A stretch of DNA of 64,000 nt. Source: an uncultured Prevotellaceae bacterium (GTDB lineage Bacteria > Bacteroidota > Bacteroidia > Bacteroidales > Bacteroidaceae). The stretch's first letter is position 1. Each line of letters begins with the position of its first letter. A program made the translations under genes and the position numbers. Below, one piece after another: positions 52,501-61,424 of this stretch. The notes beneath the pieces were generated by a model that had not been told where the DNA came from, did not search any database, and saw only the letters and a program-made list of their open reading frames with translations. The stretch covers positions 30,337-94,336 of the forward strand of contig CAMKTJ010000006.1 of the NCBI GenBank assembly GCA_946415645.1, read 5' to 3'.

Positions 52501-54898
52501 GCAGTTCAGTGAATACAATCCAGAATATATCTATGATGTATTTTCTTTGCAGAATGTTTCGCTTGAGACTACCTCCGGACTTAGAGGAATTAAGAATGGA
52601 ACGACAATGCGTTTGAGGGGAACGAAAGCAGTAATAGAGGTGAGCGCATCTGATGGTGCTCCGTCGATGTCCAGGGCTAAGGAATTGCTTCCTGTTGCAG
52701 CACCACCGACACTGTATGATTCAGTTGACCAGTCAATAAATGCTCAGACAGCAGGATTGGATGATTTGCCAGAAAGTGAGCTCCGAGGTACTAAAGACGG
52801 TTCTTTCTCGGAATTGGCCTTCTTCCGTCCCAGGCTTCGCACGGATGCAAACGGTGAGGTGAAGATCAGTTTCACGTTGCCCGAGAGCCTTACCAGCTGG
52901 CACCTGACGGGATTTGCCCATGACAAGGACTTGTTTACTGCCCAGATAGATGAGACCATTGTGGCACAGAAGGAGTTGATGGCAGAACTGTACTTGCCTC
53001 GCTTCTTGCGCAGTGGTGATGAGGCTACCTTTACGGCTAGCATCCGTAATATGTCCGAGCGTCTGCAACAGGGTAAGGCTTCATGCATTATCATGGATGC
53101 AGAGACGGAGAAGGTGATGGCTCGCTTCCCTGTTCAGTTCCGTTTGGAGGCAGCAGAAGATACTGTCTATACCTTCCCCGTTGGTTCGTTAGACAACCAT
53201 ACGGCCCTGCTGATTAAATGGGTGGCAGAGGGCACTGATTATTCTGATGGTGAGCAACGTCAGCTTCCTATCCTTTCAGACTTGGAGACGGTAACAGAGA
53301 CGCGCGCCTTCTCTGTCAACGAAAAGGGCACTTCCAAGTTTAATCTGGAAAGTCTCTTTGCTCACAACCATCCCTGTGCTACCAACAGGAATATGGTTGT
53401 TGAGTACACAGCCCGTCCTATGTGGATGGCGTTGAAGGCCTTGCCTTCTTTGTTCACACCTCATTGTAAATGTGTACTCTGTACATCTTCAGCATACTAT
53501 GCAACTACCATGGCGCAGCATATTCTACGTCAGGTACCTGATGCTGATGCGTTGGCAGATTCCTTGCAGTATGGTGACAGGCTATCGTTGGATTATCGTA
53601 TGTCATTACTCTCATCGCTTTCTGCTCTTCAGCAGCAGGACGGCTCCTTTGTTTGGTTTCCGGGTATGAAGGGGAATGCTTACCTTACGCGCGAGATAGC
53701 CTTCCAGTTGGTACGTCTTTACCATGTTGGCGTTGCCTCAGATGCTGCAACCGTTGTTGCTGAGCGTATGCTAAATAATGCTGTGAATTATCTGGCCAAA
53801 GAGACACATAAGCAGGTGCAGTGGATGCAGAAGGACAAGAACCCACAGGTAGGGCTCTCAACGCTCCGTTATCTGTATATCCTTAGCCTTTCTGATAATA
53901 AGATTGCCGATGAATATCAGAAGGATGAAAAATATCTTATAGACCTTCTGCTTCAGCTTTTTGAAGATAAGAAGGTTAGTATTGAAGAGGCGGCCCTTGC
54001 TGCTGTTGTCCTGAAGCGTAACGCAAAGGATAAGTTGGCAGATAAGTATATGGAGGGCTTAGACAAAAAGCTTACTCATCCGGATGGCTATTATGTTTCT
54101 TTTCCCAGTGGCAGCTTTACCAGCATAGACCGCAAGGTGCAGACACACGTTCAGGTAATGGAAGCTTTCCGTGAGGTAAAACCTGAAGAGGAAACCGTAA
54201 TGAACGGATTGACAGAGTGGCTGTTGCAACAGAAGCGTACCCAACAATGGGATGATCCGGTAAAGACTGTGAATGCAGTGTATGCATTGCTGCTGGATAA
54301 TTCACAGCCGCTTGTTAAGGGTAATAGTGATGTACTGAAGCTGCGCGATGGCTATAAGACGCATACATTTGTAACGCCTCATACGTCTGTGGGTTATCTG
54401 CGCGACAGTCTTGCTGTTTTTTCTCCCAAGGAACTGAGGGTTGAGAAAAACGAGAAGGGACTCTCTTGGGGTGCTGTATATGCAACATATCAGATGCCTT
54501 TGGATAGCGTCAAGGCCAGTTGGCAGGGCTTCCATATCCGTAGAGAGATGTCGTCTAGGCAGCCTAAGGTGGGAGACAGAGTTCATGTACGTTATACTAT
54601 AACAGCCGACCGTGACTACGACTTTGTGCAACTTACGGCTCCCCGCTCAGCAGCTGCTGAGCCTGATGCCAGCTTGTCGGGTTACCGTTATCAGAGTGGT
54701 TTGGGGTACTATCGGATGATACGCGATGACCGTACAGAATATTACTTTGACAGCATGCCAAAAGGCACCTATGTTATAGAAGAAGACTGGCTGATTTCTC
54801 GGGATGGTAACTATCAGACGGGTTCATCCGTCATTCGATGCAATTACGCTCCCGAATACGAGTCATTTACAGAGTCCGACAGAGTAATTGTTAGATAA
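49547..54898 (+). CDS. Alpha-2-macroglobulin-like protein without a thioester motif
   Basis: This 1783-residue protein has a signal peptide (MRRFLFFLFFLPMMAWA), a helical N-terminal region (about residues 30-270), MG domains including an MG2-type strand set (FTDRIIYRPGQTVYVGAIAY), the A2M domain (FRPRLRTDANGEVKISFTLPESLTSWHLTGFAHDKD) and the alpha/alpha thioester-domain fold (LSALQQQDGSFVWFPGMKGN). Where thioester-bearing A2Ms have CxEQ, this one has CKCVLCTSSAYYATTMA (around residue 1307), so the covalent trap is missing. The basic, secreted protein may still act as a protease trap or envelope scaffold. It has no lipobox. Confidence 0.88.
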   Translation: MRRFLFFLFFLPMMAWAGKDTPARKLVSLLTECKEREELVPDSFFSDVLLLKQEIKEQKDSAAKAIYSATLAHLLMQNQWLAQQWKKDTASHPDSVREWSRLEYRQQASLLYSYAMRDLELLHRTQAKEWIPLVNRGKDEKVYGGGMLAVICQAMSSDIPYETRKTEDLPLYGRLIDFYKQHSLREAALRLSLDSVFEMNKNREDYLLQLKKEYQDLPSCDKVYVQLAQLKEKAEDKRQIIEEGLRLYPKSAELKNWILSQEAPSLQFEIPTFMYPDSKEEVVMSVQNVQGMKYSIYRLPDDFQQDEEVELLTQVLRKGKLVSKDVYIFAPHPAYESWKDTLNMQAPSLGVYAMVMQANTQARLENKPEPQVHLFYVSKLRAFSVALPNKKTQIVVVDGQSGKPVPGVSVKLMPIRNSLTKKSYTEYTTDKWGRVVLSAQSVRNQMKVKLSKGEDCILPSQDLNGLSYYNTFAADKGVANKNLRIFTDRIIYRPGQTVYVGAIAYTQKGWETRVEETGDYRFILQDAKGNKLTERVLKTDEFGVLNDSVSLPKDAAPGFYTIRIGTSSYTFRIEEYRRSVFYVEMDPVPAVSLPADSIRITGKAISYSGAPVANARVTGKAEIYSGFWWYRRSYADTQILDTIYTDVEGRFSVNISLASVKSDFHMGANLVVNVDVLNKQGETEQGNTRFSLCSRPYVLRGEIPNRQDKERLQPWSFELCASTGVTVDGDILCRIIKGKDTEKASFVLPAGKPVIPSELMTVPSGLYKVVAQYVNGKDTARYEQQMELFSLTDTRLVEEKDLSIYTPCDTFSVNQPAKVQIGTSLKEAWIYLTMAHHEKVFLDTLICVPDTAFVWEIPYKEEYGDGIRISAALYHQYLRTATIALHQALPQKELKTYWQTFRNRLRPGQQEEWQLSLRHTDGTPANANVLLSMYDASLDAIRKHNISFGLNYSYHIPWFRYGQLGGLKSSCFFNFPVRFQKTKDWQFSEYNPEYIYDVFSLQNVSLETTSGLRGIKNGTTMRLRGTKAVIEVSASDGAPSMSRAKELLPVAAPPTLYDSVDQSINAQTAGLDDLPESELRGTKDGSFSELAFFRPRLRTDANGEVKISFTLPESLTSWHLTGFAHDKDLFTAQIDETIVAQKELMAELYLPRFLRSGDEATFTASIRNMSERLQQGKASCIIMDAETEKVMARFPVQFRLEAAEDTVYTFPVGSLDNHTALLIKWVAEGTDYSDGEQRQLPILSDLETVTETRAFSVNEKGTSKFNLESLFAHNHPCATNRNMVVEYTARPMWMALKALPSLFTPHCKCVLCTSSAYYATTMAQHILRQVPDADALADSLQYGDRLSLDYRMSLLSSLSALQQQDGSFVWFPGMKGNAYLTREIAFQLVRLYHVGVASDAATVVAERMLNNAVNYLAKETHKQVQWMQKDKNPQVGLSTLRYLYILSLSDNKIADEYQKDEKYLIDLLLQLFEDKKVSIEEAALAAVVLKRNAKDKLADKYMEGLDKKLTHPDGYYVSFPSGSFTSIDRKVQTHVQVMEAFREVKPEEETVMNGLTEWLLQQKRTQQWDDPVKTVNAVYALLLDNSQPLVKGNSDVLKLRDGYKTHTFVTPHTSVGYLRDSLAVFSPKELRVEKNEKGLSWGAVYATYQMPLDSVKASWQGFHIRREMSSRQPKVGDRVHVRYTITADRDYDFVQLTAPRSAAAEPDASLSGYRYQSGLGYYRMIRDDRTEYYFDSMPKGTYVIEEDWLISRDGNYQTGSSVIRCNYAPEYESFTESDRVIVR

Positions 54899-54931
54899 TA
54901 TCATATTTTTCTCATATTAAAGTTCTCTTTT

Positions 54932-54963
54932 TTTGGAAGGAATGTGAAAAAACGCTACATTTG
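54932..54963 (+). promoter_or_regulatory. Promoter of the fasciclin-domain gene (TTTG-N20-TACATTTG)
   Basis: TTTG (54932-54935), 20 nt and TACATTTG (54956-54963) are consensus-like and lie 44 nt before the ATG at 55008. Confidence 0.75.
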
Positions 54964-55007
54964 TAGTTGTTTTGTTAATCAAATCGAGAACTTTACCTAT
55001 TAATACA

Positions 55008-57140
55008 ATGAGAAAAATTGCATATATTGTCGGGGTAGTGGTGTCTTTGGTTATGTCCAGCTGCTCAGAACAGGTTGATACGTCTGCCCGCTATGTTTTC
55101 AAAGAGGAAATAATTTCGGGCTACCTGCAGAAACATGAGCAGTATAGCGAATATTGCAGGTTGCTGAAGCAGGTTCCTGTAAGCATGGTTTCCAAGACAT
55201 CTGTCTATCAGTTGTTGTCGGCACGTGGTAACTATACCGTTTTTGCGCCTACCAATGAAGCTATACAGCTCTATCTGGATTCTTTAGTGAAGAAGAACGT
55301 TATATCAGAGGCTTCGTGGGATGCATTCACTGATAGTGTGAAGTTGGATTCAGTCCGCAAGGTTATTGTGTACAACAGTATCATTGACGGTGGCGACAAT
55401 AATGGCTATTTTGAACTAAACTCCTTCCCGGAAGGAACTGCCGGTGCTACTACGGCTGAGTTTACTGTTGCCAACATGAATGACAGAAAGTTGGTTGTGA
55501 AATATACCGATGACCCTGACAGTATTCTCGTTAATGATTGTATGATAGACAGAAAGAATCATGATATTCTGGCAGTCAACGGTGTCATTCATAGTATGCA
55601 CAATGTGGTGTCTCCCAGTGGTGATTCAATGGCTACATTGCTGAAGAATATGATTGATTCCGGTAAGGGTGGTTATTCGGTGATGTCCAAACTGATATCT
55701 GTATGTGGCTTGTTGGATACCCTTGACAGAATAAAGGATGATGTGTATGAATATAAGTATCAGACAGAGGCTTTCCCACATTCTGTTCATCGTACAGAAG
55801 AGTCAGCGATTGATTTCTACTCACCAGAGCACCGCTACTTTGGTTTTACCCTCTTTGCTGAAACAGATGAATTCTGGTCTCGGAAAATCGGTAAACCCAT
55901 AACAGAAATCACAGTAGATGATATTTATAGTTACATAGACAATCTGGGAATCTATCCGGATGCTAAGCGTGACAAGAACTATAAGAGTGAAGATAACTTA
56001 CTGAATCAGTTTGTTACCTACCATATGTTGCCTATGCGTCTGTCTGCAGACCGTCTGGTGAATCATTATAATGAAAAGGGCTATCAGACCAGTGTGAAAA
56101 AGCCTACAGTTGCTATCTATGAGTTCTATACAACCATGGGTAAGCGTCGTCTGCTTAAGACCTTCGAGAGCAAGGAAAGTAATGGTGTCTATTTGAATCG
56201 TTTTCCCGTTCTTAATAATGGACGTCGTGATGACTATCACGAGAAATATTGCGAGCCCAAGAATGCCGGAATCCATATTGGCGAACCAAATCTGGAGGGT
56301 GAATTCAATGTGCGCAATGGTATTATCTATCCCATAGAGGAACTGCTTTATTATAGCGATAATACACGTACACAGATGATGCGTGGCCGTATCCGTTGGA
56401 ATGTTACAGCCATGTGGCCCGAGTTTATGAATAATAACATCCGTATAAATCCGTCAACTGATGATAAGTATAGGAATGTCTATATCCCCACTGATGCAGA
56501 GCTTGGATATCAGTATCTGAATGATGTGATCATCGAGAAGGAAACGAAGTTCTTCTATTGGACGGGTCGTGGTCATGGCTGGTCTAATATGCAAGGTGAT
56601 GAGATGTCTATTCGTGGTCTTTATGAGGTTACCATGAAGCTTCCGCCTGTTCCCGTTCGTGGTGTATACGAATTGCGCTTTGGACAGCAGTGTGGTGGCT
56701 CTATGCGAGGTATGGCTCAGTTCTATTGGGGAAAGGATATCGATAAGTTGGCTGCTATGGGTATTCCTATGGACCTCAGGCAGGGAGCCCATTATTTGAA
56801 TACTTCAAGAGGACAAATTGCCAGTGATATTGGTTACGAGGCTGACAAGGATGATGACGACTACAACGCTGAGATTGACAAGCGTATGCGTAATAACGAC
56901 TTCATGAAGGGTTGTGAGCAGTATATTGCAGGTTCCCCTGGCGGATCAACTACCATGCGTAATAATGATACTTGTCTGCGTCGTATCATGCTTCGTCAGA
57001 CTATGGATCCCAATGAGACCTATTATATTAAGTTCAAGACGGTAATGGATGACGATACCCGATACTTCTATATGGATTATCTGGAGTATGTTGCCAAGGA
57101 GGTTTATGATAATCCTTCAGAACCAGAAGATATCTGGTAG
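55008..57140 (+). CDS. Fasciclin-domain lipoprotein
   Basis: The chosen start (MRKIAYIVGVVVSLVMSSC) gives a lipobox at SSC; an ATG at 54972 would add 12 residues before it. Residues about 45-200 form a fasciclin (FAS1) domain: SVYQLLSARGNYTVFAPTNEAIQLYL, DSVRKVIVYNSII and ILAVNGVIHSMHNVV. Further FAS1-like features follow (NQFVTYHMLPMRL, NGIIYPIEELLYY). The C-terminal part (YELRFGQQCGGSMRGMAQFYWGKD, TYYIKFKTVMDD) looks like a lectin- or discoidin-like sandwich of unknown type. The protein is anchored in the outer membrane and probably mediates adhesion. No SusC/D pair is nearby. Confidence 0.82.
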   Translation: MRKIAYIVGVVVSLVMSSCSEQVDTSARYVFKEEIISGYLQKHEQYSEYCRLLKQVPVSMVSKTSVYQLLSARGNYTVFAPTNEAIQLYLDSLVKKNVISEASWDAFTDSVKLDSVRKVIVYNSIIDGGDNNGYFELNSFPEGTAGATTAEFTVANMNDRKLVVKYTDDPDSILVNDCMIDRKNHDILAVNGVIHSMHNVVSPSGDSMATLLKNMIDSGKGGYSVMSKLISVCGLLDTLDRIKDDVYEYKYQTEAFPHSVHRTEESAIDFYSPEHRYFGFTLFAETDEFWSRKIGKPITEITVDDIYSYIDNLGIYPDAKRDKNYKSEDNLLNQFVTYHMLPMRLSADRLVNHYNEKGYQTSVKKPTVAIYEFYTTMGKRRLLKTFESKESNGVYLNRFPVLNNGRRDDYHEKYCEPKNAGIHIGEPNLEGEFNVRNGIIYPIEELLYYSDNTRTQMMRGRIRWNVTAMWPEFMNNNIRINPSTDDKYRNVYIPTDAELGYQYLNDVIIEKETKFFYWTGRGHGWSNMQGDEMSIRGLYEVTMKLPPVPVRGVYELRFGQQCGGSMRGMAQFYWGKDIDKLAAMGIPMDLRQGAHYLNTSRGQIASDIGYEADKDDDDYNAEIDKRMRNNDFMKGCEQYIAGSPGGSTTMRNNDTCLRRIMLRQTMDPNETYYIKFKTVMDDDTRYFYMDYLEYVAKEVYDNPSEPEDIW

Positions 57141-57143
57141 TCT

Positions 57144-57176
57144 TGAAGTTTAAAGTTGAGAGTTTAGAGCTTGAAA
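57144..57176 (+). repeat. Class G cassette after the fasciclin gene
   Basis: GTTTAAAGTTGAGAGTTTAG followed by AGCTTGAAAG is the reverse of the TCAACTCTCAAC cassette in the CotH-like gene. It lies between the stop codon and the terminator. Confidence 0.7.
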
Positions 57177-57185
57177 GATAAAAAG

Positions 57186-57216
57186 GAAAGCGAGGATTCT
57201 TCCTCGCTTTCTTTTA
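57186..57216. terminator. Bidirectional terminator between fasciclin and GH43 genes
   Basis: GAAAGCGAGGA and TCCTCGCTTTC form a perfect 11-bp stem with a 4-nt loop, followed by TTTTATTTA on the plus strand and by CCTTTTTA on the minus strand. Confidence 0.88.
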
Positions 57217-59898
57217 TTTAATCACTTTCTTTCCTTCTTTTATATATATAAGGTGGGATGGGGTAGTGGTTTTTCTTCCTGACAAATCATAATAACTGTC
57301 ATCTGTCAGTTGTTCTTTGCTGATTGATCGGATTCCGTCTTCTTGAGATGGAATGGTGAACTCAGGACCTTCTGTGAAGACTGAACCCGAATATGCTGCG
57401 TCTATGGTTTGGACGCCCCACTTATAGGTGCCTGGGGCTGGAGGGCAGAATCGCCACGTCTTCTGGCATCCTACACGTCCCATGCGGTTTATTTTGCGTA
57501 TGCCGTTTTTGTCTCCACCAACGAAGGCCGGTATGCTATTCAGTAAGTTTCCTTCGGCGTCTTGTACAAAGACCTCATAGGTGAAGCATGCTTTGGCTGT
57601 CTCAGGCGCTTCCCATGTAAAGGTTGCGGAACCGTCGGGGTTTACCTGTACCTGACAGTTTAGTGGCGCATCAGGTCTTGAAGGAATAGTGCCTAGATTG
57701 TAACACAATATGGCATTGATGCCTTTGGGGCAAAGGTTCAGATAGTTTGCATCTGTACAATTGCCATATATAACATAGTCTTTGCGCCCGTCTCCGTTCC
57801 AGTCTGGAAAGATGACGGATGCTTCTGTTGCTCCTGGTACTACCACGCTTCTTGCCATACGTCCTTTTCCGTTGTTCAGGTAAAGTTGCCCTGTACTGGT
57901 CTTTGCCGAACCCTTCAGACCTCCAATAAAGATGTCGTAGGTGCCGTCTCCGTTCCAGTCAATGATACCTGTGGAGTTGTTCACGCTGGTTTGCGTGTTG
58001 TAGGCATCAGTCAGGAGCTCGGAATTGGAGGACTGGCTAAAGGTGGGCTTGGTTTGCTGCTTGTTGGTATAAATACGTTGGCGGATAGCGGTTTCGCCTG
58101 ATGAGCTTTCGCCTGTTCCTGCCAGGTAAATATCTATCCATCCGTCATTGTTAAAGTCGGCCAGCTGTAGGGAACCGTTTGATTTACGCTTGATGCTGCC
58201 TCCTGTATCTCCCAGTCCTTGGCGCAGGAACCGACCGTGTTGAAGTGTGTCATTTAGATATACATCTGTAAAACAGACCTGTCCCTCTACATTATCTAAC
58301 ACAGCGGAAATGGCAAAATCCTGATAACCGTCATTGTTCAGGTCCGCAGCCTGTAGGATGGACTTGGAGAATTGTAGTTCCATTTCGTAAGGCTCGATGC
58401 AGAATGTAAGTTGTGCAGAGGATGTGCTTTTGTTGTGTAGAATGACATTGTAGTTTTCCTCACCCATGTGTCCGGCACAGACGATATCCAATCTGCCATC
58501 ATTATCTATGTCTAATACATCAGCGCTGCAAGGGCCACGCAGATTAAAAGCGCATGAGCGGCCGTCTGGGGTGGTGAAAGTTATGGCAGGGGCAGAGAAA
58601 GTTCCGCTTCCAGTACCTAAGAAGATACCTTCCTGGCTATAATCGGAGTCCGTGTCTGTGTTGTTCTCGAAGGCTATTATGTCCATTTTCCCGTCGTTGT
58701 TGATATCGCAGGGAATGATGGATGGAGCATTGGCTACTTGAAAAAGAGGAGTGGTTGATACTTTGCTCCACTTATGTGTGGAAGGGAGGGCAAGCATGGC
58801 GTATGTGGTACGTTTGCTTGTAAGCTCATCTTCGGCGGAGTTCTGAACTTGATTGGCATACCCACCGGCCACGATGTCTTGGTTGCCGTCGTTATTCAGA
58901 TCTACGGTGACCGCTCCGCCGTTCTTAAAACCCCGTTCGCTGTTTATCAACTCAGGATTATAGGGTGCTGTGGTAGAGAGGGTTGGTCTTATGACGGGTT
59001 CGCTGCTCATTGTAAGGCGCGAACTGGTTGCTGTGACTGTTCCAATGTACATCAGTCGGTTGCCAACCTTCTCTTGTGATTCGTGTGCGTGGAAGACAAT
59101 GCGAAGCAAACCTTCTTTGTCATAGAAGAGTGAGTGGTGCCCTGTTCCTACCAAGTCATCAAACCTGCACAGGATGGGATTCCCTGTATATTTTGTCCAA
59201 GTTCCGGTAGCTATATTGGTGCAAGTGGCATAGCCAACTCCATAGTCTTGTGAACGATAGTCGTTACCTGAGTATGTGAGGTAATATCGTTTGCCCACCT
59301 TCAGTACGTTGGGCCCCTCGTTTACGCGTCCAAGTTTATTCTCCCAGGTCTGTGATACGGCAATACATTTCTTGAGCGTACCGACCTTGGGCGTTATGTA
59401 GTCGTCTTCCAACTCGGCTTGCCAAATGCAGTTGCCATCTGTGAATCGGACAAAGAACACATAGGCCTTGCCGTTGTCGTCAAAGAAAACGTGTGAATCT
59501 ATGCATTTTTCATTGCCTATCAGCTTTTCCATCTGGTAAGAGCCTACCTGTTTGAAGGGCCCTTTGGGTGAGTCTGCTGTAGCGGCAAAAAGGTGTTCGT
59601 TGGCAGAAAAATACATAATGTAATGCCCATTCACATGATACACTTCAGGTGCCCAGAACCATTGCTGCTCTGTAGTGTTGGCTTTGTTCAGCGCCTGGCC
59701 CTCATCCTTCCAAACACGCAGGTCATCTGATGAGTAGCAACGTATGCCACTGGCATCATGAGTGCCGTAGGCATAGTATTTCCCGTTTTCCAAGAGGATG
59801 TAAGGGTCGGCCAATGGCACTTGACTTACTTCGCCTTCGGCTAATGCCGCCAGTGTCATTGCGGAAAGAAATAACATTGTTAGTAGTCGTTGTTTCAT
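57214..59898 (-). CDS. GH43 glycoside hydrolase with FG-GAP repeats and T9SS sorting domain
   Basis: This 894-residue protein starts at MKQRLLTMLFLSAMTLAALAE; the ATG at 59940 lies in the -7 box. Residues about 25-310 form a five-bladed GH43 propeller: PLADPYILLENGKYYAYGT (catalytic aspartate), CIDSHVFFDDNGKAYVFFV (second acidic residue) and NEGPNVLKVGKRYYLTYSG (general-acid glutamate). Residues about 335-740 are FG-GAP/VCBS repeats (DLNNDGNQDIVAGG, DINNDGKMDIIAF, DIDNDGRLDIVCAG, DWNGDGTYDIFIGG, DWNGDGRKDYVIYG) with calcium-loop DxNxDG motifs. A fibronectin-like domain and a sorting signal (YYDLSGRKTTTPSHLIYIKEGKKVIK) follow. It probably cleaves arabinosyl- or xylosyl-containing polysaccharides at the cell surface. 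Confidence 0.88.
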   Translation of the reverse strand: MKQRLLTMLFLSAMTLAALAEGEVSQVPLADPYILLENGKYYAYGTHDASGIRCYSSDDLRVWKDEGQALNKANTTEQQWFWAPEVYHVNGHYIMYFSANEHLFAATADSPKGPFKQVGSYQMEKLIGNEKCIDSHVFFDDNGKAYVFFVRFTDGNCIWQAELEDDYITPKVGTLKKCIAVSQTWENKLGRVNEGPNVLKVGKRYYLTYSGNDYRSQDYGVGYATCTNIATGTWTKYTGNPILCRFDDLVGTGHHSLFYDKEGLLRIVFHAHESQEKVGNRLMYIGTVTATSSRLTMSSEPVIRPTLSTTAPYNPELINSERGFKNGGAVTVDLNNDGNQDIVAGGYANQVQNSAEDELTSKRTTYAMLALPSTHKWSKVSTTPLFQVANAPSIIPCDINNDGKMDIIAFENNTDTDSDYSQEGIFLGTGSGTFSAPAITFTTPDGRSCAFNLRGPCSADVLDIDNDGRLDIVCAGHMGEENYNVILHNKSTSSAQLTFCIEPYEMELQFSKSILQAADLNNDGYQDFAISAVLDNVEGQVCFTDVYLNDTLQHGRFLRQGLGDTGGSIKRKSNGSLQLADFNNDGWIDIYLAGTGESSSGETAIRQRIYTNKQQTKPTFSQSSNSELLTDAYNTQTSVNNSTGIIDWNGDGTYDIFIGGLKGSAKTSTGQLYLNNGKGRMARSVVVPGATEASVIFPDWNGDGRKDYVIYGNCTDANYLNLCPKGINAILCYNLGTIPSRPDAPLNCQVQVNPDGSATFTWEAPETAKACFTYEVFVQDAEGNLLNSIPAFVGGDKNGIRKINRMGRVGCQKTWRFCPPAPGTYKWGVQTIDAAYSGSVFTEGPEFTIPSQEDGIRSISKEQLTDDSYYDLSGRKTTTPSHLIYIKEGKKVIK

Positions 59899-59937
59899 TT
59901 TCAAAAGGTTCTTTTTGAGTTTTGTCTTATTTCTGTA

Positions 59938-59969
59938 CAAAGATAATACTTTTTTTGCAAAACTGGCAA
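59938..59969 (-). promoter_or_regulatory. Promoter of the GH43 gene (TTG-N21-TATCTTTG)
   Basis: On the minus strand TTG (59969-59967), 21 nt and TATCTTTG (59945-59938) lie about 40 nt before the ATG at 59898. Confidence 0.7.
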
Positions 59970-60031
59970 GCTATTCTGATAATTTCTGCTTTTCTGTCCT
60001 TTTGTGCGAAAGTGAAGGAGGCTTTTTACTG

Positions 60032-60089
60032 TCTAACTAGAGAAATTTTTCTCTTCAGTTAGAAAGAAGATATTCCCACGTTGGGAATA
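60032..60089. repeat. Two adjacent hairpins between recX and the GH43 gene
   Basis: TCTAACTAGAGAAA and TTTCTCT-(TC)-AGTTAGA (60032-60063) form a stem of about 14 bp. Next to it TATTCCCA-CGT-TGGGAATA (60071-60089) is a perfect 8-bp inverted repeat. No U-run follows on either strand, so they are not simple terminators. They could be operators or short palindromic elements; nothing else of note is seen in 59950-60130. Confidence 0.55.
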
Positions 60090-60130
60090 AATGCCATTCC
60101 GTAAGACGCTTTTATTGTAGTGCACCTTTT

Positions 60131-60592
60131 CTAATGAAGTTGTAGCAGAACTTCTGTTATAAGGTAGGATTCGAAACCTTTGGATAGGGCATGACGGATA
60201 AGTTTCCCCTTGCGGATGTAAGGGTCGGAATCCTTGAGTTGGCGATTTTTTTGTGTAAGAATGTGTAATAAGACCTCTTTATAATCTTCCTCGTTGATGG
60301 ATTCCAAGCCTTCGTTGATATCTTCGTTCTTCATCTCCAGCATGCGTAGCATTTGCCCAATCTTGATGCGCCCCCAATGGTTGTAGCGGAATTTGTCGAG
60401 ACAATAGGCTCTACAGAAACGTTTATTGTCAATATATTTCTCGTTAATCAGATACAAGATTATTTTTTCTGCTTGTGAGGAAGTAACTCCCCAAAGGAGC
60501 AGTTTCTTGCGTATCTCAGAACTACAATGTTCGCTGCCGCTACAAAGGGAAGCGGCACGTAAGAGAGCTTGTTCGTAGGTAAGTGGCTTCAT
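60131..60592 (-). CDS. recX: Regulatory protein RecX
   Basis: This 153-residue protein matches RecX (ALLRAASLCSGSEHCSSEIRKKLLLWGV, IILYLINEKYIDNKRFCRAYCLDKFRYNHWGRIKI, KNEDINEGLESINEEDY). RecX inhibits RecA filaments. The ATG overlaps the prmC stop as ATGA, so the two genes are translationally coupled; recA itself is not in the window. Confidence 0.88.
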   Translation of the reverse strand: MKPLTYEQALLRAASLCSGSEHCSSEIRKKLLLWGVTSSQAEKIILYLINEKYIDNKRFCRAYCLDKFRYNHWGRIKIGQMLRMLEMKNEDINEGLESINEEDYKEVLLHILTQKNRQLKDSDPYIRKGKLIRHALSKGFESYLITEVLLQLH

Positions 60593-61404
60593 CTTTTCTG
60601 GGCTGAGATAAATCTTGATTTTCCGAAATTGTCAGAGTAAACAGTTATATCATAGAATCCCATCTGCTCAAGTAGAGAGGATGTTTCGTTGGGGTACGCC
60701 TCGTTAATCTCGAAGTACAGGCATCCAGAGGGGCTGAGGTGCTCTATGGCATAGGCTGCTATGGCGCGATAGAAGAGAAGCGGGTCGTTGTCGGGTACAA
60801 AAAGTGCCAGGCGTGGCTCGTGTTGGAGTACGTTGGCATCCATCCCTTCGGCTTCCTTTTGGCATATGTAAGGTGGATTGCTGACTATAACGCCCCAATG
60901 CTGGGTTGAAACGGATGGATGTAAAATATCTTCCTTCTTAAAGACAACGTCGGCTTTGAGCATCTTGGCATTATCGTTTGCAATACGTAGTGCATCTTCC
61001 GAGGTGTCAAAAGCAGTCACCTGATGTCCCATTAATGCTAATGATACGGCAATGCAACCGCTTCCTGTTCCAATGTCAAGAATAGAACAGGGGCCAGGGT
61101 GCTGTTGGCTAATCAGATTGACAAGTTCCTGGGTCTCGGGTCTTGGAATCAGAACTCCTGGCTCTACATGAAAAGTGTGTCCGCAGAAATCTGCTTGTCC
61201 CAAAATGTACTGCACGGGTTCCTTTCTGATCAGTCTGCCGATAATATTTTGCAGCAACGCCTGTTTATCTTCAGATAATTCCTTATCTTTGCCTAACAAA
61301 ACCTGTGTGGGAGTCAGTTCAAAAGCAACCTCCATGACCAGCATGTATAGAGCGCGTGCCTCGTGGGGAGGATATACCGACAGGAGTTCTTGTAAATGAT
61401 TCAT
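60589..61404 (-). CDS. prmC: Peptide chain release factor N5-glutamine methyltransferase PrmC
   Basis: This 271-residue protein has the PrmC N-terminal helical domain (YILGQADFCGHTFHVEPGVLIPRPETQELV), the SAM-binding motif ILDIGTGSGCIAVSLAL and the catalytic NPPY in IVSNPPYICQKE. It methylates the glutamine of the GGQ loop in release factors. The likely start ATG lies only 4 nt after a TAATTTTG box, so its transcript may be almost leaderless. Confidence 0.96.
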   Translation of the reverse strand: MNHLQELLSVYPPHEARALYMLVMEVAFELTPTQVLLGKDKELSEDKQALLQNIIGRLIRKEPVQYILGQADFCGHTFHVEPGVLIPRPETQELVNLISQQHPGPCSILDIGTGSGCIAVSLALMGHQVTAFDTSEDALRIANDNAKMLKADVVFKKEDILHPSVSTQHWGVIVSNPPYICQKEAEGMDANVLQHEPRLALFVPDNDPLLFYRAIAAYAIEHLSPSGCLYFEINEAYPNETSSLLEQMGFYDITVYSDNFGKSRFISAQKR

Positions 61405-61408
61405 GCTG

Positions 61409-61416
61409 CAAAATTA
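61409..61416 (-). promoter_or_regulatory. -7 box (TAATTTTG) of prmC-recX
   Basis: TAATTTTG on the minus strand is followed after 4 nt by the prmC ATG (61404). The place of the -33 element (around 61437) lies inside the class B repeat at 61425-61455. Confidence 0.55.
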
Positions 61417-61424
61417 CAAAAAAA

